This document shows positions 56,898 to 64,000 of a stretch of DNA of 64,000 bases, in pieces. Positions within the stretch are counted from its first letter, which is position 1; every line of letters begins with the position of its first letter. The stretch covers positions 120,474 through 184,473 of the forward strand of contig NZ_SLVJ01000004.1 of the NCBI RefSeq assembly GCF_004345325.1. The letters run 5' to 3'. The notes beneath the pieces are model-generated. The model was not told the origin of the DNA and made no database searches. It saw nothing but the letters and a program-made list of their open reading frames with translations. This DNA comes from Acinetobacter calcoaceticus (GTDB lineage: Bacteria > Pseudomonadota > Gammaproteobacteria > Pseudomonadales > Moraxellaceae). Position numbers and translations under genes: made by a program.

Positions 56898-57641
56898 CTA
56901 TTGAACATGTTGGGATTTTAAATAGTTGAGCCAATCTTGGCATGTGCCTTGAAAGACATTGAGATCGACTGTCGTGCTGATACCGTTGATCTTGCCTTGA
57001 TTGCTGTGTTGCCAGATCATCCAGTTGCGGCCATTGAGATCAATGGGTTTTTTATATTCACGTACCCAGATCGGGGTGTGTGGAAACGAGCCCTTGAGCA
57101 CAATGTGATAAAAGTTTGGCGTGGTGTAGAAGATCGGTTGTTTGCCATAGTGACGTGACAGTTGATCGTGCATGACTTTGATTTGTTGTAGCAGTTTGTC
57201 CTTGCCCATGCGGTCGATACAGGCGGTGTCATATTCTAAGTCCATCACCGGTGGGAGAGCATTGCTTTTATTGGGGACAGTCTGGATGAAATGTTGTGCT
57301 TGGATCTTGCCATCACGGCACATGGAAAAGAAATGATAGGCCCCAACCTTGAGTCCACGTTCACGGGCGGCGAGCCAATTGTCCTGAAATTTTTTATCGT
57401 TAAAGTCACCGCCTTCGGTGGCTTTGAGGTAGACAAATTGATATTGCTGCGGCGAGATCTTGCTCCAGTCGATCAGCCCTTGATGGTGTGAGACATCAAA
57501 GCCTTTGACTGGATAATCGTTGGGTGAAGCATGTGCAGTCATCGTTACAAGCACAGTCATTGCCAGCGTCACAGCCCTTGTTGCAGGCACCGTTTTGGTC
57601 ATCGCAGGAAGGGGCATTAATACAGATCGCCATTGCAGCAT
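56898..57641 (-). CDS. GH25 family lysozyme
   Basis: Secreted muramidase of glycoside hydrolase family 25. The domain starts at YPVKGFDVSHHQGLIDW (first catalytic-site Asp) and carries FVYLKATEGGDF, GAYHFF and the catalytic Asp/Glu motif VMDLEYDTAC, then QPIFYTTPNFYHIV and IWQHSNQGKING. A signal peptide precedes it (TRAVTLAMTVLVTMTAHA). The start is placed at the ATG complementary to 57639-57641 with GGAT upstream; internal ATGs at the 9th and 14th codons are alternatives that would give a shorter signal peptide. It follows the MFS gene by 13 bp and is probably cotranscribed. It may remodel the host wall or attack other bacteria. Confidence 0.9.
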   Translation of the reverse strand: MLQWRSVLMPLPAMTKTVPATRAVTLAMTVLVTMTAHASPNDYPVKGFDVSHHQGLIDWSKISPQQYQFVYLKATEGGDFNDKKFQDNWLAARERGLKVGAYHFFSMCRDGKIQAQHFIQTVPNKSNALPPVMDLEYDTACIDRMGKDKLLQQIKVMHDQLSRHYGKQPIFYTTPNFYHIVLKGSFPHTPIWVREYKKPIDLNGRNWMIWQHSNQGKINGISTTVDLNVFQGTCQDWLNYLKSQHVQ

Positions 57642-57654
57642 TGTGATATCCAAT

Positions 57655-59037
57655 TTAATTCGAGTATTGTTTCGGGATTTGCCAAAAGATCCACGCCGCG
57701 ATGATATTGATTACACCTAGACTCAGGAAGACCCAATGAAAAGCCATGGTGACATTGTCGACCTGTGGACTGGTGCTAAACAGATTGAGTAGGGTGCTGG
57801 ACAAGGCGACTGCCATGCTCATGGAGAGCATCATGATCATCGACAAGAAACTATTGCCACTGCTGGCATCTTGTTGCGGTAAGTCTTTGAGTGTCAGCGT
57901 ATTCATGCTGACGAATTGTAAGGAATTGAGCACCCCAAAAACAAAGAAATATAAGGCGCGTAAGCTTTCAGGCATCTCAGCAGGGGTGAGGGCAAAACTG
58001 GCGATACATAGCCCAAGTAATAAAGTATTGACCTGTAGAAAGCGTCGATAACCGACCTTTTGGATTAGCGGGCGAATCATCGGTTTGGAAAATAACGACC
58101 CCACCACCATCGGAGTCAGCATCAAACCAGTCATAAGCGGGGAGATGCCAAAAGCCACTTGCAACATTAACGGCATTAAAAATGGAATCGCATTGCTGCT
58201 GAGGCGTGCAAAGAAATTACCCAAGACCCCGATGCTATAAATTTTATTTTTAAATAAGCTACTTCGGAATAAGGCATTGTGATGGTTGTGGGCATGGTAG
58301 GCATAGCACAGCATGGCGACCAAGCCTGCACTTAATAGCCCCACGCTTAGCCCTACAGATTGTTCAGGGGTGGCAATGCTTTCGATACCCAGTGCCAGTC
58401 CGATCATGGCGATGGCCAACAACACGAAGCCTGCGAAATCAAAGCTTTTGACCTTGGCCTCGGTTCGATTGGGCAGGGCTTTGAAGCTGACCAAGACGCC
58501 CAAGATCCCCATCGGGATATTGATCAAAAAGATCCAGTGCCAAGTGGTGTATTCGACCATCCAGCCACCCAGACTTGGCCCGATCAGAGGGCCAACCAAA
58601 CCCGCCAAGCTCATCAGGCTCATGGCCGCTAAAAATTGTTCTCGTGGCACCAATCTTAACAAGGCCAAGCGGCCTACAGGCATCAGCAAGGCACCACCAA
58701 TGCCTTGGATCACCCGAAACACGATCAATTGTTCAAAACTTTGCGATAGACCACAACCCAAGGAGCCCAAGGTGAAGATCACGATCGCTGCGACATAGAC
58801 GTGTCGGATGCCATAACGATCCGCCAACCAACCACTGAGCGGTATAAATGCAGCAACGGCAAGCACATAACTAATCACCACACTGTGCATACGCAGTGGA
58901 TGCTCATTGAGACTTTGCGCCATGGCAGGCAAAGCCGTATTGATAATGGTGGTGTCGAGGCCTTGCATAAAAAAGCCAATCGAGACCAAAAAAACCAATA
59001 AACGAAACTCAGGCTGTAAACCTTGATGCGCTTGCAT
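57655..59037 (-). CDS. DHA2-type MFS multidrug transporter (MdtD-like)
   Basis: 460-residue inner-membrane transporter with about 13-14 predicted helices. Motif A is GWLADRYGIRHVYV; the helix 1 sequence FFMQGLDTTIINTALPAMA is typical of the EmrB/QacA (DHA2) branch, and motif C lies in LAGLVGPLIGPSLGGW. In its layout it resembles E. coli MdtD. Substrate unknown. It is divergent from the large lipoprotein gene across 185 bp and is followed by a GH25 lysozyme gene. Confidence 0.9.
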   Translation of the reverse strand: MQAHQGLQPEFRLLVFLVSIGFFMQGLDTTIINTALPAMAQSLNEHPLRMHSVVISYVLAVAAFIPLSGWLADRYGIRHVYVAAIVIFTLGSLGCGLSQSFEQLIVFRVIQGIGGALLMPVGRLALLRLVPREQFLAAMSLMSLAGLVGPLIGPSLGGWMVEYTTWHWIFLINIPMGILGVLVSFKALPNRTEAKVKSFDFAGFVLLAIAMIGLALGIESIATPEQSVGLSVGLLSAGLVAMLCYAYHAHNHHNALFRSSLFKNKIYSIGVLGNFFARLSSNAIPFLMPLMLQVAFGISPLMTGLMLTPMVVGSLFSKPMIRPLIQKVGYRRFLQVNTLLLGLCIASFALTPAEMPESLRALYFFVFGVLNSLQFVSMNTLTLKDLPQQDASSGNSFLSMIMMLSMSMAVALSSTLLNLFSTSPQVDNVTMAFHWVFLSLGVINIIAAWIFWQIPKQYSN

Positions 59038-59222
59038 AGTAATGAAATTAAAAAGGCTGGGTGAGGCTTAGTGTAAAGCAAAAGCAGCAATTTGCGCGGA
59101 TGATCATTTATAAATCAGTGCAATCGCAGTGGCATAAAAGTGACTTAGACCATTTCAAGCTTCAACATCAGTAGGATGGTTTTAACATATTTGACATCAA
59201 CGCTCGTTACATTAGGCGAAAT

Positions 59223-61049
59223 ATGACTAAAAAATGGACCATAACGATGAAAATGACTTATTTGGCACTCAGCGTGAGTCTGCTGAGTGTGGGCCTGATT
59301 GCCTGTAATGACGATAAAGACAACACTGTAGAGACTAAACCCCCTGTGGTCGAAGAAGCTACGCCGAATAGTATTGCACTGAGTCTGTTGGGGCGTTATG
59401 AGACCGGCATATTTGAAAAAAGTGCCGCTGAAATCCCGGCCTATGATGCCTTGAGCAAGCGCGTCTTTGTGGTGAATGCGCAAAAAGGCATGATCGACGT
59501 ATTGGATGTAGCCAATCCCGCAGCGCCGAAACATATTGCTGAATTGAGTGCTCGTGATTATTTGGCTGATTCGGAAGTGAATAGTGTGGCAGTACACAAT
59601 GGTATTGTGGCCTTGGCGGTACAAGCCAAGAACAAAACTGATCCGGGTATCGTGGTGTTTTTTGACAGCAAAGAGTTGAAATATATCAGCCAAGTTCAAG
59701 TGGGTTCACTGCCAGATATGCTGCTGTTTAGTCCAGATGGTAAAAATGTTTTGGTGGCCAATGAAGGCGAACCGAATGAAGATTACAGCATCGATCCTGA
59801 AGGCACGATTAGTATTATAGATGTGTCAGATATTAAGCTGCCCAAAGCCACACAAGTGGACTTTAAAGCTTGGAACAATAAGAAAGCCGAATTGGTTAAA
59901 GCGGGTGTACGGATCTTTGGACCCAATGCCACCGTGGCCCAAGACCTAGAGCCTGAATACATCACCATTAGTAGTGATGGTAAAACAGCATGGGCCGCTT
60001 TACAGGAAAATAATGCCGTTGCGAAAATTGATATCGTTGCGAAAAAAGTCACCGATATTATTCCATTGGGCTACAAAGATCATGGCTTAAAAGACAATGC
60101 CTTAGATGTGAGTGACCGTGATCTTGATGGTAAAAATGGCAAGATCAATATCCAAGCATGGTCAGGGCTGATGGGCATGTATCAACCCGATGCAATTGCT
60201 CAATACCAGTCCGAAGGGACGACGTATTTGGTCACTGCCAACGAAGGGGATTCACGTGAATGGCTCAAGGATGATAAAGCTTATTTTGCTGGGGATCTTA
60301 AAGCAGGCTATGTGGAGCAGATCCGAGTAAAGGATTTATTCAAAAGCAAAGGCTTTGATAAAAAGGGTGATTATCCAGCCCATTTACAGGCATTGAGCAA
60401 AGACATCAAAGGTGCGCGTCTTGATCCAAGCGTGTTTAGTTACTGTGGTGCAAGCGCCAAAGATCCGGGCCTGTGCCGTGACGATGCCAACCTCGGTCGC
60501 TTAAATATCACTTGGAACATGGGCTATGACACCCTTGCTGATGGCAGTCCGAAGTTGGATGCCGATGGCTATCTCAACTATAAGAAAATCTATGCCTTTG
60601 GTGCACGTTCATTCAGCATCTGGAATACCCAAGGCGAATTGGTTTGGGATTCGGGCAGTGAGTTTGAACGCAAGCTGGCTGAGCTGTTCCCGAATCAATT
60701 TAACACCGACCATGCCGAAGTTGCCTTTGATAATCGCAGTGATAACAAAGGCCCAGAACCTGAAGGCATTGCACTGGGTAAAATCGGTAAAAAGACCTTT
60801 GCCTTTATAGGTTTAGAGCGCATGAGTGGCATCATGGTCTATGATATCAGCCAAGCGAAAAAGCCGGTCTTTGTTGAGTACTTCACTACACGAGACTTTA
60901 ACAGCAGTGACCCTTTAAAACAGGGTGATCTAGGCCCTGAAGGGCTGGCCTTTGTGACTGCGAAAGACTCACCGAATGGCAAGCCGATGTTGATCGTGGG
61001 CAATGAAGTCAGTGGTAGCACATCGATCTATCAGGTCAATGTGAAATAA
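59223..61049 (+). CDS. Choice-of-anchor I family lipoprotein
   Basis: 608-residue secreted lipoprotein. A signal sequence leads to lipobox LIAC (Cys28 from the first ATG). The mature protein has the beta-propeller-like pattern of the choice-of-anchor I or alkaline-phosphatase-like family: VFVVNAQKGMIDVLDVANPAAP, GKNVLVANEGEPNEDYSIDPEGTISIID, TYLVTANEGDSREW and GPEPEGIALGKIGKKTFAFIGLER. Acidic loops may bind Ca2+. Enzymatic activity is not established. A second in-frame ATG at 59247 could be the true start and gives a more usual signal length. It has its own terminator. Confidence 0.85.
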   Translation: MTKKWTITMKMTYLALSVSLLSVGLIACNDDKDNTVETKPPVVEEATPNSIALSLLGRYETGIFEKSAAEIPAYDALSKRVFVVNAQKGMIDVLDVANPAAPKHIAELSARDYLADSEVNSVAVHNGIVALAVQAKNKTDPGIVVFFDSKELKYISQVQVGSLPDMLLFSPDGKNVLVANEGEPNEDYSIDPEGTISIIDVSDIKLPKATQVDFKAWNNKKAELVKAGVRIFGPNATVAQDLEPEYITISSDGKTAWAALQENNAVAKIDIVAKKVTDIIPLGYKDHGLKDNALDVSDRDLDGKNGKINIQAWSGLMGMYQPDAIAQYQSEGTTYLVTANEGDSREWLKDDKAYFAGDLKAGYVEQIRVKDLFKSKGFDKKGDYPAHLQALSKDIKGARLDPSVFSYCGASAKDPGLCRDDANLGRLNITWNMGYDTLADGSPKLDADGYLNYKKIYAFGARSFSIWNTQGELVWDSGSEFERKLAELFPNQFNTDHAEVAFDNRSDNKGPEPEGIALGKIGKKTFAFIGLERMSGIMVYDISQAKKPVFVEYFTTRDFNSSDPLKQGDLGPEGLAFVTAKDSPNGKPMLIVGNEVSGSTSIYQVNVK

Positions 61050-61059
61050 AACAACGGCA

Positions 61060-61092
61060 AAAATCAAGCTGCCCATGCGCAGCTTGTTTTTT
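61060..61092 (+). terminator. Intrinsic terminator after the choice-of-anchor I gene
   Basis: CAAGCTGC (61065-61072) / GCAGCTTG (61079-61086) followed by TTTTTT. Confidence 0.85.
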
Positions 61093-61128
61093 GTCGAATC
61101 TAGTTGAGTTGCTTCGGTCTGCACATGC

Positions 61129-61755
61129 TTAGGTCTGTACATGCTTCGGTGAGTCTAAATGTTGAATTACATCAAACACATGTTCTAAGGTATTACACAC
61201 GATCAATTTGGCGCGGTGCTGCGGTGGAAGAAAACCTTCTTCGGTAGCATGGTCGAGTTGGGCGATCAAGCAATCATAGAAACCGTTGACGTTGTATAAC
61301 ACCATTGGTTTTTGATGTTGATTGAGTTGTCCCCATGTGGCGACCTCAAGGATTTCCTCAAAAGTGCCTAGACCTCCGGGAAGCGCGACGAAAGCACTGG
61401 CGCGATCTGCCATTAAAGCCTTGCGTTCATGCATGGATTGTACGATATGTAGCTCAGTTAAATTGTGATGAGCGATTTCATAGTCGAGCATGAATTCAGG
61501 AATCACACCGACCACTTCTCCACCCGATTGCACCACGCTATCTGCAACTTGGCCCATCAATCCGATACTGGCACCACCATAGACAATCCCAAAGCCACGT
61601 AGCGCGATTTCATTTGCAAGTTCGATGGCGCTTTGACTATAAATTGGATTGTGGCCGGGTCTAGAACCACAGTACAGTGCGATTAAAACTTGTGTGGTTT
61701 TTGCTTGTGGATTTGGTGGTATTTTATTCATTGGTTTTAGTACACTATTCATCAT
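61129..61755 (-). CDS. LOG family protein (TIGR00730; cytokinin riboside 5'-monophosphate phosphoribohydrolase type)
   Basis: About 208-residue Rossmann-fold hydrolase that cleaves nucleotide 5'-monophosphates to base and ribose-5-phosphate. Motifs: ALYCGSRPG at the N-terminus, GFGIVYGGASIGLMG, HERKALM with the conserved Arg, and the signature LPGGLGTFEEILEVATW. Physiological substrate in Acinetobacter unknown; LOG-type proteins are often annotated as lysine decarboxylases, which is wrong. The start is uncertain between 61755 and an ATG at 61731; no ribosome site is clear. Divergent from the TerC-type gene. Confidence 0.9.
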   Translation of the reverse strand: MMNSVLKPMNKIPPNPQAKTTQVLIALYCGSRPGHNPIYSQSAIELANEIALRGFGIVYGGASIGLMGQVADSVVQSGGEVVGVIPEFMLDYEIAHHNLTELHIVQSMHERKALMADRASAFVALPGGLGTFEEILEVATWGQLNQHQKPMVLYNVNGFYDCLIAQLDHATEEGFLPPQHRAKLIVCNTLEHVFDVIQHLDSPKHVQT

Positions 61756-62106
61756 TTATTATTACAACCTAATCTAGCACGTTATTTTTTACTGCTCCAG
61801 TCTAGTTGTTGTATATGACAGGTTGATGTGCAAAGCATCACAGCACAAGGCCTGTATCCAATCTTCAGGCGATCGGTGACCTGATCGCGGACAGGATTAA
61901 GATAGAAATAGGATGAATTTGCATAGGATATTACCTATACTGAGGCTAAGTTTGACAACTAATGAATCAACAATGGGTAGTGGTTGTAGTCGCTCCGAAT
62001 ATATACAGTCTTTTCATATAATAACCGTTCAAAATCAAGAGATGCCTTGTCCGTATGCACACGATATTGAAGCTCAATACGCCCGCAATACACTGGAGAT
62101 GAAGCC
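61756..62106. other. Divergent intergenic region, LOG / TerC
   Basis: No supported gene. Around 61851-61897 is a self-complementary stretch: GCGATC (61869-61874) with GATCGC (61883-61888), flanked by CCTG/CAGG and TCC/GGA pairs. A TATAAT at 62017-62022 could be the TerC promoter's -10, with no convincing -35. I looked for the yybP-ykoY motif here, because TerC genes often carry it, and did not find it. Confidence 0.45.
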
Positions 62107-63693
62107 ATGATTTTTGAATGGATGTCTGATCCCTCAGCGTGGGTCGGCCTTGCGACTTTGGTCGTTTTAGAAATTGTTTTAGGCATTGATAACCTTGTAT
62201 TTATCGCAATTTTGGCAGAAAAATTACCGCCAGAACAACGTAATACCGCACGTGTAGTCGGCTTGATGCTGGCGCTGCTCATGCGTCTGGTGTTGCTGGC
62301 TTCAATTGCTTGGGTGGTCACCTTGACCAGCCCGCTATTTAATATTTTCAACCATGACTTTTCTGGTCGAGATTTGATACTGCTGTTTGGTGGGGTATTC
62401 CTGTTGTTTAAGGGCACCATGGAACTGCACGAGCGGATCGAAGGCAAAGCCCATATCAAAGATGAAAATCCAGTCCATGCGGTGTTTTGGATGGTGATTG
62501 TTCAGATTGTGGTGCTCGATGCCGTGTTCTCTCTCGACAGTGTCATCACTGCAGTCGGCATGGTCAAAGAACTTTCAGTGATGATGATCGCGGTGATTAT
62601 CGCCGTGGGCATTATGCTCTGGGCCTCTAAGCCACTGATGGACTTTGTCAACAAGCATCCAACCGTGGTGATTCTGTGCTTGGGCTTCTTGATGATGATC
62701 GGTTTCTCCTTGATCGTCGAAGGCTTTGGTTTCCATATCCCGAAAGGCTATCTCTACGCCGCGATTGGTTTCTCTGTCTTGATCGAAGTGATCAACCAAA
62801 CCATGCGTAAGAATCAGGAAAAATTGGTCACCACCAATGATTTACGCTTTCGTACAGCATCTGCAGTGATGCGGATGTTGGGAGGCAAAAACAACCATTC
62901 TTCAGACAATGCCAATCAAAGCAATGATGATGTTTTGGCGACCCAAGCCATGGCCAACGAATTGTTTGACCCTGAAAATGGCGCCTACCACAGTGTCATG
63001 GTGCAAGGGGTATTGGGTCTGTCCGAACGTCCAGTCAAGTCAGTGATGACACCACGTCCAGAGTTGGAGTGGTTGGATCTCGATGATGAGCCTGAAATCC
63101 TCAAGCAGGGCTTGATGTCGATGACGCATTCACGCCTGATTGTGGCCCATGGTGAATTGGACAATCTTGCAGGGATCGTACTGACCCATAAAGTCTTGAA
63201 TGACTATATCGAAACTGGGGTCTTGGATTTTAAAAAGCATATTCGCGAAGCGGTGATCGTGCATGAAAATGCTCAAGTGTTGATGGTGATGGAGCAGTTG
63301 CGCCAAGCACCATTACAAATGGCGATTGTCCTGAATGAATATGGTTCCATCGAAGGGATTGCGACACCGATCGATATACTCGAAGCCATTGCAGGGGAGT
63401 TTCCTGATGAAGATGAACTCGATGCTGCAGCAGAGAGCCTTGAAGATGGTTCACTGATCCTCGAAGGCTCGACCGATATTCGTCATGTATCCTTATTGTT
63501 GGGTCGTGATTTGGTCGATGATTCGGAACAGTATTCAACTTTATCGGGTTATGTGTTATTTCATCTGGGGCGTTTACCTGAAAATGGTGAAAAACTCCAA
63601 GTGGATGGGCATAAGTTCGAAGTCATGACCATGGATGGACATAAGATTGATAAAGTCCATATCATTGCGTTGCCGAACGAAACCGATGAATAG
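62107..63693 (+). CDS. TerC family membrane protein with CBS and CorC/HlyC domains
   Basis: 528 residues in three parts. The N-terminal TerC membrane domain (about 1-240) has seven or so helices, with [21 protein letters not shown] and [18 protein letters not shown]; the acidic residues in the G-I-D-N and F-S-L-D-S segments are the presumed metal path. A CBS pair follows (about 300-425, with [17 protein letters not shown]). A CorC/HlyC transporter-associated domain ends it (about 440-520, [22 protein letters not shown]). The architecture matches E. coli YegH and YoaE. A role in metal (possibly Mn) export is inferred from TerC relatives. A terminator follows. Confidence 0.9.
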   Translation: MIFEWMSDPSAWVGLATLVVLEIVLGIDNLVFIAILAEKLPPEQRNTARVVGLMLALLMRLVLLASIAWVVTLTSPLFNIFNHDFSGRDLILLFGGVFLLFKGTMELHERIEGKAHIKDENPVHAVFWMVIVQIVVLDAVFSLDSVITAVGMVKELSVMMIAVIIAVGIMLWASKPLMDFVNKHPTVVILCLGFLMMIGFSLIVEGFGFHIPKGYLYAAIGFSVLIEVINQTMRKNQEKLVTTNDLRFRTASAVMRMLGGKNNHSSDNANQSNDDVLATQAMANELFDPENGAYHSVMVQGVLGLSERPVKSVMTPRPELEWLDLDDEPEILKQGLMSMTHSRLIVAHGELDNLAGIVLTHKVLNDYIETGVLDFKKHIREAVIVHENAQVLMVMEQLRQAPLQMAIVLNEYGSIEGIATPIDILEAIAGEFPDEDELDAAAESLEDGSLILEGSTDIRHVSLLLGRDLVDDSEQYSTLSGYVLFHLGRLPENGEKLQVDGHKFEVMTMDGHKIDKVHIIALPNETDE

Positions 63694-63711
63694 TGCAACT
63701 TGAACAAAATT

Positions 63712-63734
63712 AAGAGCGCATTCTCGCTCTTTTA
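63712..63734 (+). terminator. Intrinsic terminator after the TerC gene
   Basis: AAGAGCG (63712-63718) / CGCTCTT (63725-63731) with a CATTCT loop and a short T-run. Confidence 0.65.
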
Positions 63735-63742
63735 AGGGCGAG

Positions 63743-64000
63743 TTAGCTCTTTTTTAGGGACATGGATTTTTTAGCATTTTTTTCTGATGTTGGTGTTCTT
63801 TGGTTCTCAATATACTTCTTAACAACCTCTAAACTAGCACCACCACAAGATACAACACAGTAACTTGGCGACCAGAAATGGTTGCCCCATAGTTTTTCTT
63901 TTACCTCATCCCAAAATGATCGCCTCAACACATAAGAACTTTTGCCTTTTAGCTTTCCAACCAAGTTAGACACAGCATGCTTTGGGTGAACGCTCACCAA
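63743..64000 (-). mobile_element. tnpA: IS200/IS605 family transposase TnpA (N-terminus outside window)
   Basis: 85 residues visible, the C-terminal part of a Y1 HUH single-strand transposase. SVHPKHAVSNLVGKLKGKSSYVLRR, then LWGNHFWSPSYCVVSCGGASLEVVKKYIENQ match the end of TnpA; the Tyr in VVKKYIENQ is the nucleophile. The HUH metal motif must lie beyond the right edge. The tail after it (TPTSEKNAKKSMSLKKS) is Lys/Ser-rich. The element end on this side probably lies between the TerC terminator and the stop codon, where GAGC-TAA-CTCGC (minus strand, about 63735-63750) forms a small hairpin, as IS200/IS605 ends do. Confidence 0.85.

Noticed and set aside
59165..59215. ACAT repeats resembling a PhoB box before the choice-of-anchor I gene
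   Set aside because: Spacing of the repeats is 9 bp and irregular; not a Pho box.
59145..59699. Leftward 184-codon frame
   Set aside because: Overlaps the well-supported lipoprotein gene on the other strand and has no recognisable domain or ribosome site.
61756..62106. Mn riboswitch expected before a TerC-family gene
   Set aside because: Neither the GGGGAGTAG nor the GACCTTTG conserved element is present.

Overview
The window reads as a chromosomal segment of an Acinetobacter species, probably not A. baumannii itself. The basis is recognition of family members and gene order: a crc/xthA-type gene beside pyrE, a partial dcw cluster (murG-murC-ddl-ftsQ-ftsA-ftsZ) followed by lpxC, dciA and an M23 peptidase, an Omp33-36-like porin, and moderately AT-rich DNA. 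Nearly everything is core-genome material. I saw no prophage, CRISPR array, tRNA or rRNA. The only mobile DNA recognised is an IS200/IS605-type transposase cut by the right edge.

Layout. 1-3.2 kb: crc/xthA homologue (cut by the left edge), pyrE, an unknown membrane-anchored protein and gshB. 3.5-13 kb: peptidoglycan precursor and division genes, then lpxC, convergent dciA and a secreted LytM-type peptidase. 13.3-18 kb: pyruvate dehydrogenase aceE-aceF. 18-19.5 kb: a manganese-type (yybP-ykoY) riboswitch with its own promoter ahead of a UPF0016 manganese exporter, then a YkgJ-type Cys-cluster protein. 19.6-25 kb: guaB, then the tight run glmM-pdxH-recJ. 25-31 kb: porin, prfB with its programmed +1 frameshift, an ArsR-type regulator with an Old Yellow Enzyme, waaA and rsmE. 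31-33 kb: MscS channel and a DUF805 protein. 33-39.3 kb: acs, a DszC/SfnB-like flavoprotein, a TetR regulator and an acyl-CoA ligase. 39.8-49.4 kb: phytase-like lipoprotein, MFS pump, divergent cadR/cadA, alpha/beta hydrolase and YgiQ radical SAM protein. 50-59 kb: DUF2726, RidA, creB-creC-creD, dinB, and an MFS pump followed by a GH25 lysozyme. 59-64 kb: a second large lipoprotein, LOG-family hydrolase, TerC-CBS-CorC protein and the transposase fragment.

The most informative regulatory signals are: the riboswitch before the UPF0016 gene, with two hairpins between aptamer and start codon; the CTT-TGA-C frameshift site in prfB; a perfect CreB recognition tag inside the last codons of creC, positioned to drive creD; a MerR-type promoter with a 19-bp spacer and a perfect 7-1-7 palindrome between cadR and cadA; and repeated TATTAATATC elements before the ArsR/Old Yellow Enzyme pair.

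I did not find a convincing undescribed multi-gene system. The best leads are small: the ArsR/flavoenzyme switch, the long low-complexity linker in CreB, a Crc-position protein that keeps the exonuclease III catalytic residues, the DszC-like/TetR/ligase cluster, and a few short tandem repeats and hairpins in intergenic DNA. Start codons were adjusted by hand where a ribosome binding site or family knowledge argued for it; this is stated in each entry.
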